NCBI GenBank assembly: GCA_029582265.1
Contig: CM055822.1
Span: forward strand, 434,001 to 498,000
Source: Zoroaster sp. YZ-2022
Taxonomy: Eukaryota > Echinodermata > Asteroidea > Forcipulatida > Zoroasteridae
Length of the DNA: 64,000 nt
Direction of reading: 5' to 3'
The notes beneath the pieces were generated by a model, which saw nothing but the letters and a program-made list of their open reading frames with translations, searched no databases and was not told the origin of the DNA. Below, piece after piece: positions 39,601-49,070 of the stretch; within the stretch, counting starts at the first letter, position 1; the number at the start of each line of letters is the position of its first letter. Position numbers and translations under genes: made by a program.

Positions 39601-40590
39601 ATCATTTATCCGCCCCTCGTTAACCCCTTGCCGGGCGGTGCGGCCTTTGCTGCAAGACTCTGGGCAGGCGGCACTCATTTCATCAAGCAACTCCTCAACT
39701 TCAACATCGGAAAGTGGCTTGGGGCTAAAGACATCCATCTGGTCCCTTCCTGCATCCGTCCTCCTTCTGTTCGTCTTTTTCAACGGGATATCTCTCGCCT
39801 GCACCACACCATATCATCTTCCTTCCCAGAACTTTTCAATCTCGACGGTCTTTTTCAACATGTCTCACCACTCGAAGATCTTCCCACTCGCCCCTTTTCG
39901 CCGAGCTGTGTCTTCATCGACAAGGACACAGATGTGTCCTCACTCTCATCAAAATCGCTTTATCTTCTCTTCAACCAGAAAATCAACGACAACTCTTCTC
40001 CAACTTTAACACCCTGGCATGACCGTGGCTATTTTCCGTCTTCTCTTCACATCCCCTGGAGAGAAATTTACCAGCCGCCAACATCCAAGAAAGAAGGGGA
40101 CGTCCAATATAAGCTTCTACACAACGTTCTGCCCTCTCTTCCAGTCTTACATCACCTCAACTCCAACATCTCTTCTGACTGTGGGTGGTGCGGCGAGAGA
40201 GGAACCATCACACATCTTTTTATTACTTGCCCATCTATACAACCAGCTCTCAACCTTCTTCACAGCCTCATCAGTCGTCTTCTTCCAAACCTTCAACTAA
40301 ATTTTGACATTTACTGGACTCTCGTTCCGCCTGCTCAGAGTCGAAACAAAGGGGCTGTCCGCCTGGCAAATTATCTTAGCGTCAGCCTAAAAAACGTCAT
40401 TTACTGGCTATGTCGTACCTCAAACCCCTCCGAACCCTTATTAGTTTGGCAATACCGGTTGAAAAACAAAATCATCTTGGAATTCAATTATCATAAGCTG
40501 AATAACTCCATTCAACTTTTTCTCACAAATTGGTCAATTAATAACACTCTTTTCGATTACAGTAATGATCGAATGATATGGTTGATTTGA
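36685..40590 (+). pseudogene. LINE-D ORF2: endonuclease-reverse transcriptase with one premature stop
   Basis: About 1,300 codons in one frame. Endonuclease: LNTGGCHNTTRN, ILLQETYS, GGDFNCTCDPSMDRAD, VRLDRLYAPP, SLSDHSAVHL. RT: GKNKTPGFDGLTS, NWRPVSLLNTDYKIFAK, VNLDQRKAFDNVDHDYLF, GIRQGCPLSGLLYTVAIEP, AYADDITIF (YADD at 38824-38835). The C-terminus has CGWCGERGTITHLFITC and ends DRMIWLI. The only visible break is TAA at 38161-38163, right after GFDGLTS at the start of the RT. All catalytic motifs before and after are intact. Initiation could be at 36685, 36688 or 36721. Confidence 0.9.
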
Positions 40591-41145
40591 ATTACCGCGT
40601 TTTATTTAATTTTTTATTGTTCTCTATAATATTCATTTCTTTACCCTTGTCTTATCCCTAGGTTGACGGGCTTGAGCAGGTCTCGTCGCTTCCCAGACGA
40701 GCCGTGGTGTTTTTTCGCCGCCCAAGCCCGCCACCTATCCCGCATGGGGGACTGGCAGTGGGCACTTTTGTGCCCACACCAGACGCTAAGGAACCCATGC
40801 CCCCCCTCCCCGGCTCCCTTCCTTTTCTCCTCCCCTCCCCTCCCCAAGACAAGGATATCGACAATGTAAAAATGTACTTTACTGTCAACTCCCTTTTTCC
40901 CCTCCTCTTATGCCTTGTTGCTACCCTTTGGAAGGACTTGGGGCATCCAGCTTCCGAAGGTGGCAACTTGGCCTTTGCGGCATTTCTAGTTAAAGTTTTT
41001 GTTTCTGGTTTTCATTGTATCAATTCACTACTATTAAGGTACTGAATGTATTTCTTTACAATTCTTTTAATTTTGTATATATCTGTTTAATATGCTGCTT
41101 TTTCAAGAAATTTGAAATAAAGTTCTCCTTTGAAAAGTAAAAAAA

Positions 41146-41148
<3 letters not shown>

Positions 41149-41196
<48 letters not shown>
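41149..41196. repeat. (TTTA)n microsatellite at the LINE-D 3' side
   Basis: About 11 copies following the poly(A) of LINE-D. The presence of poly(A) between element and array indicates that the array is flanking target DNA rather than the tail itself. Confidence 0.93.
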
Positions 41197-41198
<2 letters not shown>

Positions 41199-43002
41199 AA
41201 AAAAAAATTCATTTCAAACTATCAAATGTGAAGCTTAATTAATTTTGTTTTGGGGGGAGGTTGAAGCTCAGTAAAATTTTGGTTATCGTTGTAAAATGTA
41301 TTTTTTTAAATATTCTTTTAAATCTTTTTTCAAGCTATCAAATGTAAATAAATATAGTAATTACATTGAACGAGGCTTCAAATGTGTGGAAATGTTGTCT
41401 ACTAGGTTATTTGCGCCAAATATGATGTATCGCCGTGTTCCGTCTTCCGACTTCGACATGGTACATGAATGCTATTTTGGTAAAAACAAACCTTTGTGCG
41501 CGATATCTATTTCTAAATTAGTATGGTTCTGTATGGGAACGTAAGCGTGTAATAGACATAAACGACAGAAATAAAAAAACGGTCTTTACCGGCTGATAAT
41601 GATCGCTGGTTAGGGGAGTGGCCGCTGTTAATGGACTTCACTTGTTCCATTAACAGCGGCCACGCCCCTAACCGAAGTTTTATTTACTTGTTAGTAACCC
41701 CTCATAAAATAATTACCCACTATCCACAATCAATTAAAAAATCATTCCACTCAAAATATAACCAAGCTTTTTGATGAAGAAGGGGAAGATGAGGGTCTCC
41801 TGCTTGTAAGTAGATCATCCAGGAGGACAACTCCGAAATCAAACAACATGGGGCTCATCGTTGCATGATTGGGTAAGTTGTTATTCGTATACTTCGTGAC
41901 AGTAAAATATGATAGCAGTGTTGTCTGTTGCCTAAGTGTTTTATTTTGACCCTGTTAGTGGGTTCATTGAGTATTTCTTAAGAGTTGCCATTAGCAAAAT
42001 ATATGTATATTACTGATTTGATAAAAGATACTTTGTTTAAAGGACCCCTGTATCGTTAAACTTCGACCCATATGTAAGTTCTGTTCAATGGTAGAATCCT
42101 GACTATTGAATTGCTAATTATAGACTATTTACTGTTCTCAGAATTAGAGATAATAGTGTGTTTAGACTTCTGAACCTGTTAAAGAGGGCTCTAAGAAAAT
42201 ATAAATAATTTCTTGAATTTGCAAGGGCAACATCGGAAAGGCGATTCGTAAACGTAAGAGGACCATAATCGTTTTTCCTCCAGTCGACCTGAAGGATAAA
42301 TCGCCCGTGATTTATTGGCAATTTCCGTAAATTTCATTGGAATATCGATAATTTCCTTTTAGGAATGATATCAAACACTTTCAAATGTGATATTTCACAA
42401 AATAGTCGTCAGAATCTCTTTTTGTATGGGGGATAAACAATGCCAAAATAATGTTTCTGGAAATTGCCGTTAAAATAGCGAAAATCTAGCTTCTGAATTA
42501 AACACAAAGGCGTTCTAAGAAAGTGACTTTTTACGATGTTTTAATGTGAGTTTTGATAATAAAACGTATGCTATTTAGTTTCTTTATGACATAACGTGTC
42601 TTAAGATGTGAAAAGATTAATTAATATTTGCGTAGAGCTCCACTTTCAAATAATAAGCCATACCCGTGGAAACAAATAATACCATCTTTTTCTCGTATAA
42701 TTTAAGATGTTCAGATGTAATAATCTGAACGAATTGCTCTTCTGTATCTTTCTCTTTAACTACAAGTAGGTTATATCTTCAGTCATTTCATTATCATATT
42801 CACTTGGTCATAATGTCCTTCTTGTTTGTCTATACTTTTTGTTTGTCCGTCAGTTAAGTAATAACGTTAATTCATTGTTTTTGTATTTTTGGCTATACAT
42901 TTGTAGGTTGATACAGAGTAGGTCTCTGTTCTGGACCTGTTGATAGACCAATCTCTCTCTTAAATCTGTTGTATAATCAATGGAGATTTTAAAAAGTTTA
43001 AG
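41197..43002. other. No gene recognised; contains a strong hairpin at 41608-41673
   Basis: AT-rich DNA without a coding frame that shows motifs. Apart from the hairpin nothing stands out. Confidence 0.45.
41608..41673. repeat. 28-bp hairpin with a 10-base loop
   Basis: Arms 41608-41635 and 41646-41673 pair at 27 of 28 positions (GGTTAGGGGNGTGGCCGCTG and onward). GC-rich in an AT-rich setting. Could be a miniature foldback element. Confidence 0.85.
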
Positions 43003-43150
43003 ATGAAATTTTAACATCTACGCCTTCGCTAATTATGGCCTTGGCGATGCGCAAAAAAGACCATATGCATGGTAAGTAATTATACCTAATTCTTGGCCAG
43101 GCCTACTTCAGAAAAATAATCAAAAAATCAATGTATCTCCGTCAGTGGAT
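43003..43150. repeat. Left edge of an older duplicated unit (copy of 48887-49050)
   Basis: About 150 bp matching 48887-49050, beginning near TTTTAACATCTACGCCTTCG and including CCATATGCATGGTAAGTAAT. Diverged by several substitutions and a few-base indel. Confidence 0.75.
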
Positions 43151-43178
43151 GACAAATCCTTAATAGTTATTATCGATT

Positions 43179-43540
43179 TAATAATAATAATAATAATAAT
43201 GTGTGGACTTATAATAGCGCACGTATCCACCAACTAAGTGGTGCTCAAGGCGCATTATATCATTACCCCTGCTCATAAGGCTCATGAGGCTCATAAATTA
43301 TTCCTGAATCCATCTCAGCTCCCTGGGGAGTATACAGCTCAATTGCTGCCATTACAGCGCATATAGGGCTAATCAACCAACTCTGCCCTCACAGGTACCC
43401 ATTTAGCCCCTGGGTGGAGAGAAGCAATTATGGTTAAGTGTCTTGCTCAAGGACACAAGTGTCACGGCCGGGATTCGAACCCACATTCTGCTGCTAACAC
43501 CAGAACTTGAGTCCGGTAAGCTAGACCGCTCGGCGGTAAC
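43179..43540 (-). mobile_element. tRNA-headed SINE with L2-like tail
   Basis: On the minus strand it begins GTTACCGCCGAGCGGTCTAG, a tRNA-Leu-like 5' half with an A-box-like sequence. About 50 bases later comes GGGTTCGAATCCC, a consensus B box. A body follows with TTGAGCAAGACACTTAACC, then a 3' part CTTGAGCACCACTTAGTTGG, GTGGATACGTGCGC and a (TTA)n tail. The tail matches the 3' end of the L2-like LINE at 24925-26163, as expected for a SINE mobilised by that LINE's machinery. Length ~362 bp. Confidence 0.87.
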
Positions 43541-43659
43541 GTCATGGGAGTTAAATTCAACTATCGCTCAGAGCGATTGTGGTTTTGATAAGAACCATAT
43601 ACTGTCTTCTGTACATTTCGACTAGCGTGCTCTAGTCATCGTTTGGAGATTGAACCACA

Positions 43660-44682
43660 AGTGGCGTAACTGTGGGGGCACGGGGTTTAAGGAAGATCAC
43701 TGTCAGGGGCGTAACTGTGGGGGCACGGGGTTTAAGGAAGATCACTGTCAGTGGCGTAACTATGGGGACACGGGGTTTAAGGAAGATCACTGTCAGTGGC
43801 GTAACTGTGGGGGCACGGGGTTTAAAGAAGATCACTGTCAGTGGCGTAACTGTGGGGGCACGGGGTTTAAGGAAGATCACTGTCAGTGGCGTAACTGTGG
43901 GGGCACGGGGTTTAAGGAAGATCACTGTCAGTGGCGTAACTGTGGGGGCACGGGGTTTAAGGAAGATCACTGTCAGTGGCGTAACTGTGGGGGCACGGGG
44001 TTTAAATACGCTCACTGTCAGTGGCGTAACTGTGGGGGCACGGGGTTTAAGGAAGATCACTGTCAGTGGCGTAACTGTGGGGACACGGGGTTTAAGGAAG
44101 ATCACTGTCAGTGGCGTAACTGTGGGGGCACGGGGTTTAAGGAAGATCACTGTCAGTGGCGTAACTGTGGGGGCACGGGGTTTAAGGAAGATCACTGTCA
44201 GTGGCGTAACTGTGGGGGCACGGGGTTTAAAGAAGATCACTGTCAGTGGCGTAACTGTGGGGGCACGGGGTTTAAAGAAGATCACTGTCAGTGGCGTAAC
44301 TGTGGGGGCACGGGATTTAAAGAAGATCACTGTCAGTGGCGTAACTGTCGGGGCACGGGGTTTAAAGAAGATCACTGTCAGTGGCGTAACTGTGGGGGCA
44401 CGGGGTTTAAAGAAGATCACTGTCAGTGGCGTAACTGTGGGGGCACGGGGTTTAAAGAAGATCACTGTCAGTGGCGTAACTGTGGGGGCACGGGGTTTAA
44501 GGAAGATCACTGTCAGTGGCGTAACTGTGGGGGCACGGGGTTTAAAGAAGATCACTGTCAGTGGCGTAACTGTGGGGGCACGGGGTTTAAAGAAGATCAC
44601 TGTCAGGGCAGTAACTGTGGGGCACGGGGTTTAAAGAAGATCACTGTCAGGGCAGTAACTGTGGGGCACGGGGTTTAAAGAA
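43660..44682. repeat. 45-bp minisatellite, ~22 copies
   Basis: Unit containing GTGGCGTAACTGTGGGGGCA and GGGTTTAARGAAGATCACTG, period exactly 45. Because 45 is a multiple of 3, three frames stay open for over 300 codons: plus-frame repeats of WRNCGGTGFKEDHCQ and VTVGARGLKKITVSG, and a minus-frame proline-rich repeat. No signals suggest translation. Copies are nearly identical, differing at single positions, so the array is recent or homogenised. The monomer start CAGTGGCGTAAC resembles hAT-type element termini. Confidence 0.93.
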
Positions 44683-45093
44683 GTTATATGCTTTCATTTT
44701 ATAAATTGAATGTTGCACGTGACCACACAATTTATTGTATCTAACAGGCTGAGGGTGTGGGCAGTCTTCCGATTGAATGTCAATCAGAATCAAGGGCGTT
44801 TCAGTCAAATATCGTTTTTATTTTACAGTTTCTGACATTAACAACTTTTAAAGTTCGTTCGTTTTATAAATTCTGTTTTGTGGGCCAAACACAGGTGATA
44901 TATCTTCAAGCCATCCGATACCAAATCCAAGTGTAATGTGCTTATAGCTCAGTCCTTTTGGGGCGCATTATTTATGGGTGCAGCCCATATAAGCTCCCAT
45001 CGAAATTAATTCTAAAGACAACATTTTCAAAAAGCATTAAAAACTAATTTAAAAACTAAATATTAATTGATATCTAAACTTTTATTTTGTATT
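44683..45093. other. No gene recognised
   Basis: Spacer between the minisatellite and a copy of the 45.1/50.8/56.3-kb repeat. No motif seen. Confidence 0.45.
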
Positions 45094-45838
45094 CAATTTC
45101 ATATGGATAGTCCGGAGGCCCATCGAGTTATTCTCATCCCAATGGAAACCAACCTCTACACTATGTGAAAAGCCCACACTGGTAAGCATCCATTTTGAAA
45201 AAAAGGCATACGCTTGGAAGCAAATTAGGACCACTTTTTCTGAGCCTAGTGTATCTAAAACGCTCATGATATTTGACTAATTGTACACAATCCCTCATAT
45301 GTATGGACCTCAAATCTTTGTTTTTCCGAAATATTTTAGGGCATACAAATTATGATAATGAGCTCGACTCATGAATTTGGTCACTATTGAATAGTGGGGT
45401 GCACCCATATACGTTTGGTAATATCTCAGCTGGATTGGTTAAACTAACATTAATTTATACAATTGAACACTAAATAAAATTAATCACACGCTGTTGTTTG
45501 TAAACCGTTAATGAATTTTTTCCATATATTAAAATTCTCAATGAAGCTTCGGTTTAATTTGTTAAAACCTTTTTGAGGGCTCAAAGGTAGATCTTCATTA
45601 GACTGACATTAATACGAGCGGACATGTATGATTGAAAACTATTTCCTCTTTTTGACATGCACCCTCAGAAGAAGTCGTGCACCCCTAATTATGACCCTAC
45701 TTACTTCACTGATCACTGGCCGATAGTCGAGATTTGACCCACAAGGTACTTTTATCGCAAACCAAACCAATAATATACCTTAAGTAAAACATTACGAAAC
45801 CTTGGTAAAAAAAAGGTACCATAAGTTCAGGTTGTGCG
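45094..45838. repeat. ~740-bp repeat, oldest of three copies
   Basis: Matches 50806-51540 and 56333-57060 in the same orientation, with more substitutions than those two show against each other. Starts near CAATTTCATATGGATAGTCC and ends near AAAGGTACCATAAGTTCAGG. Confidence 0.85.
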
Positions 45839-47060
45839 TGCCTGTCATTCTATTTACACAGTTTGCCAAACGGGATGGCAAAGAGGACCGATTTGCCATT
45901 TGAGTCGTATATCCTTAGAGTACAGAGGGAACCAATTTTCGTTCTTCGAGAGATAACCAACATTTCGGGCTTTAACTAACAGAGCGTACAAGCTAGGGCG
46001 AGGAGAAGGCGTGCGAGGAAAAAACACCTCCAAACCGCCGGTAGTGGTACGGCAGGCCATGAATGCATATGTTAGCTGTGTCTATCAAGTCAATCGGACT
46101 GTTTTGTGTTGTTTAATTAATTGAGAGACCCAAGGAAAGAAGTTATGAAATTCCTGAAGCTCCTTTGGTTTGCGCGTGAAGAAAAGTGCGGTATATGAAC
46201 CCGTATGCCATGGGCGTTTTAAAAATACCTGGCATTGGTTGGGGGAGATCTTGCCTGCGAACTATTAAAATTAGAACGCATAACGCGGATCAAAGCCAAG
46301 TTGTCATTTAAAATGTCGTCACGTCGGCTCAGGCGCAAACATTTTTCCTGCACCCTTGTTTAATCATCACCTAGTGCGTAGTTTAATGCTGTGGATGAAT
46401 TTTTAACGTTAAGTTAGGTCCAAAATCCAAAATTTTAATATTCTTTTTAAAAATGGATATTGGACATAAATGTTCCTTTTTCCGAAATCCAAACGCCATA
46501 AGTTGTTGGATTCATGGGCTTGCGGATGGATTTTTTTAAATGGGATATCTACCTTTATTCTTTGGGTCGAAATAAACAGAAGCATCCATCTTTCTGTCAA
46601 TTCCGTACCACACATGCAGATTGCCTGAACATATAAAATACTGTAACTAGATGTCGGACTAACCCGTTCTGTATATTGTGCTGCTGTTAAGTCGGAAATA
46701 TTACGCCAAAGCTGTGAAAGCTGGAAAAATTGGCTTCCTGGTTATTGTCAGAAACATCTCTAACAAAAGTCCCATCAGTTTTCCAAAATATTTGTCTGAC
46801 TAAGGAAATATTGTATTGGGCACAGTCGCAATAATAGCTTAATTTAAGTACGGTATAGTATAGTTTCCGTCACGAAAAAATTATATATTTCCGAGATTTA
46901 TGTCAAAAGCGGGCCAGGGGGTCGCCCCCATCAGCTATATGCTACTGATTAGAGAAATATTAACGGGCAGTAGGACTAGGCCGATGAATAATTTGGCTAT
47001 ATCTGGCAAAATTAGATTCTGTCGGATAAAGTCGGAATTATGAGCTGTCGGAATAATTAG
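45839..47060. other. No gene recognised
   Basis: Non-coding sequence. No open frame with motifs and no repeat recognised. Confidence 0.45.
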
Positions 47061-47240
47061 CAATCCTGATGTAATATATTTCTTACTTCTCAATCCTGAT
47101 GTAATATATTTCTTTCTTCTCAATCCTGATGTAATATATTTCTTTCTTCTCAATCCTGATGTAATATATTTCTTTCTTCTCAATCCGGATGTAATATATT
47201 TCTTTCTTCTCAATCGTGATGTAATATATTTCTTTCTTCT
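47061..47240. repeat. 30-bp tandem repeat, 6 copies
   Basis: Unit CAATCCTGATGTAATATATT plus TCTTTCTTCT, starting at 47061, 47091, 47121, 47151, 47181 and 47211. Few differences between copies. Confidence 0.94.
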
Positions 47241-48283
47241 TCTTGCTTATTATGTTGATTTTTTCTAAAAAACAAAATCTCCGAAATCTTTTTCAATTTT
47301 TTTTTAAATAATAGTTTATTAATAATAAATGACCCCATTTTTCTGTAACCTCAATCAAAACATTTTCCGGGGGAAACTTTTCATGACATGTCTGGCTACG
47401 CGCCTGTGTACGTTCGTAAGTGTTAATTGAATCAGTACCGGTATTTAATTTGTGTAGGTCTCTGTTCAGGACTTTTTTGACCAGGCTATATATGTAACTT
47501 ATACCAAAGTGGGTTTAATGCTGGTGCAGTTTGTAACAAGCAACACTGTAACATTTGATACTTCCAAACTAAATTATCAGTGCATTTAACAATAAAACCA
47601 CGCAGCACAACATGGATCAAACGTCTGTAAATATGTCTTGAGATACTTTAATTTAAATGATTTAAAAAGATTAGAAATGTAATAAGCATTTTTTTAATAG
47701 GTACAAACAATTAGTTAGATCGCCTGAATTATTAAAAAATGTTTGAAATTTTCAAAAAATTGAAAGAGTGGGTGTCCAGATTGACACAGATTTTGAGTTT
47801 TCATAGTATCTCTTCTGGTGAAAGAGTGGGTGCCCAGATTGACACAGATTTTGAGTTTTCATAGTATCTCTTCTGGTGACAAATATCTGGCCTAAATGTA
47901 AATACAAAATTATACATATTTTACTGCAAAACTCCCAATGGTGTTGTCAATATGTCAAAAACGTGGAAACAGCACTTATTAAGGAACAACATTTTTTCCC
48001 ACCCGACTTATTGTTTTACAGTATTTTATTATCATAAAAAACGCAGTAACGTTAATCATGAAATACAGAGAAGAATTTAGTAATCAAGCCTTAGCTCATC
48101 AAACAAGATGCGCAGCGGTGGGAATAGGATGGGACTGTAGAGCCCCCCTCCTCCACCAAAACGAGTGAAATATCCGAGTTCTGACATAAATTAAAATCTA
48201 AACAGAAACCAAATAAAAATGCATTTTACTTTCAGTTATATTTAGTTTTGGTCTCCAGGTTTATTGACAAAAATATAACTCAC
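47241..48283. other. No gene recognised apart from a 58-bp direct duplication
   Basis: Non-coding, AT-rich. A 58-bp unit occurs twice in tandem at 47763-47878 (AAAGAGTGGGTGYCCAGATT and onward). The right end is intron sequence next to the signal-peptide exon. Confidence 0.5.
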
Positions 48284-48350
48284 CGACCAACACGATGGAC
48301 GCCAGAATCACGAGAGGCAGCACACCGGTGATTTGGTGAAGGGTACCCAT
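48284..48350 (-). CDS. Signal-peptide exon, probable exon 1 of the F5/8C gene
   Basis: 67 bp: ATG at 48348-48350, 22 codons and one base, then a consensus donor G|GTGAGT. It encodes MGTLHQITG then a hydrophobic core (VLPLVILASIVLV), a typical signal peptide. The single trailing base G plus the TG that opens exon 20337-20555 forms Val, giving VVAAKVC. This provides a plausible signal-peptidase site (VAA|K) and a CDS total of 771 bp, divisible by three. The link spans a 27.7-kb intron and is inferred from phase and signal logic. The exon could instead belong to another secreted-protein gene whose exons were not recognised. A pyrimidine-rich TTCCTCAG just upstream of the ATG could be an acceptor of a 5'UTR intron. 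Confidence 0.62.
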
Positions 48351-48752
48351 GATAACTGAGGAACACAAACCCTGTCAGATGAAATCAGTCGGATCCAGTT
48401 TTGATGTTTACCGATTTCATTCCTATTTCTCAATCTTCTGGCTTCAAGCTATTGATAAGAGTCACTATAGCAAGGTATTGGTGCGCTACTGTGCTTGACA
48501 ACACGAAGAGTCAATATAATTATAGCAATGACTGGGTGTGTTATACTGTGCTTGTATGGCACACCACGTCATACGCGTCATCATATCCACCACCATCACG
48601 AATTTCCAAAAACACTCATCACGCACATTAAAGGGTCAAGCTCATTATTATAAAATTGAGACAAACAAATAAATTGCAAAGAATACAGAAATATTTTCAC
48701 TAACTTTTCTATTTTATTAAATTTAAACACTTTCCAGTGAAATATTCTTAAG
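48351..48752. other. No coding gene recognised; possible 5'UTR/promoter side of the minus-strand gene
   Basis: Upstream of the signal-peptide exon on the minus strand. No clear TATA box placed. Nothing else recognised. Confidence 0.4.
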
Positions 48753-48890
48753 CTTGTATTTGTATGGATTTTACCATCGTTAGCATGACACTTTGTAAGT
48801 TTTATATTCAAATTTGATGGTTAATTTTAAATTACCAAACCTAAACTTTAACCTTTAACTCATAAATAAATTGAACACTAAAATCGGATG
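48753..48890. repeat. ~140-bp repeat, copy of 52182-52315 and ~57705-57840
   Basis: Shares ATGGATTTTACCATCGTTAN and AACTCATAAATAAATTGAAN with those positions, diverged by scattered substitutions. It places an older duplicated unit to the left of the two near-identical copies. Confidence 0.75.
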
Positions 48891-49050
48891 AAAATTTAAC
48901 ATCTACGCCTTCGCAAATTATGGTCTTGGCGATGCGCAAAAAGGACCATATGCATGGTAAGTAATTATACCTAATTCTTCAGCATGGCCAGGCCTACTTC
49001 AGAAAAATAATAAAAAAATCAATGCATCTCAGTCAGTGAATGACACCAAA
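48887..49050. repeat. Copy of 43003-43150 at the left edge of duplicated unit 1
   Basis: Same ~150-bp sequence as at 43003, offset about 5.9 kb. Confidence 0.75.
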
Positions 49051-49070
49051 ATAAAACACAAAAGCACTGC

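Larger units (their letters stand above)
34698..41148 (+). mobile_element. LINE-D: Tx1/L1-like non-LTR retrotransposon, near full length
   Basis: Plus-strand element of ~6.4 kb with 5'UTR, ORF1 (34906-36667), ORF2 (36685-40590), a 3'UTR of ~550 bp, AATAAA at 41116-41121 and poly(A) at 41138-41148. It sits between (TTTA)n arrays at 34573-34697 and 41149-41196. ORF2 has a single in-frame stop, ORF1 two frameshifts. It is the least decayed large element in the window. Confidence 0.88.

Noticed and set aside
40641..41045. Overlapping open frames in the LINE-D 3'UTR
   Set aside because: Low-complexity C/T-rich 3'UTR downstream of a complete ORF2; no motif.
43440..43540. Functional tRNA-Leu gene on the minus strand
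   Set aside because: A- and B-box-like sequences are present, but the region continues into a SINE body and LINE-like tail, and no complete cloverleaf is apparent.
43632..44600. Minus-strand 322-codon proline/threonine-rich frame across the 45-bp array
   Set aside because: Open only because the period is a multiple of three; two plus-strand frames are equally open and no coding signals were found.
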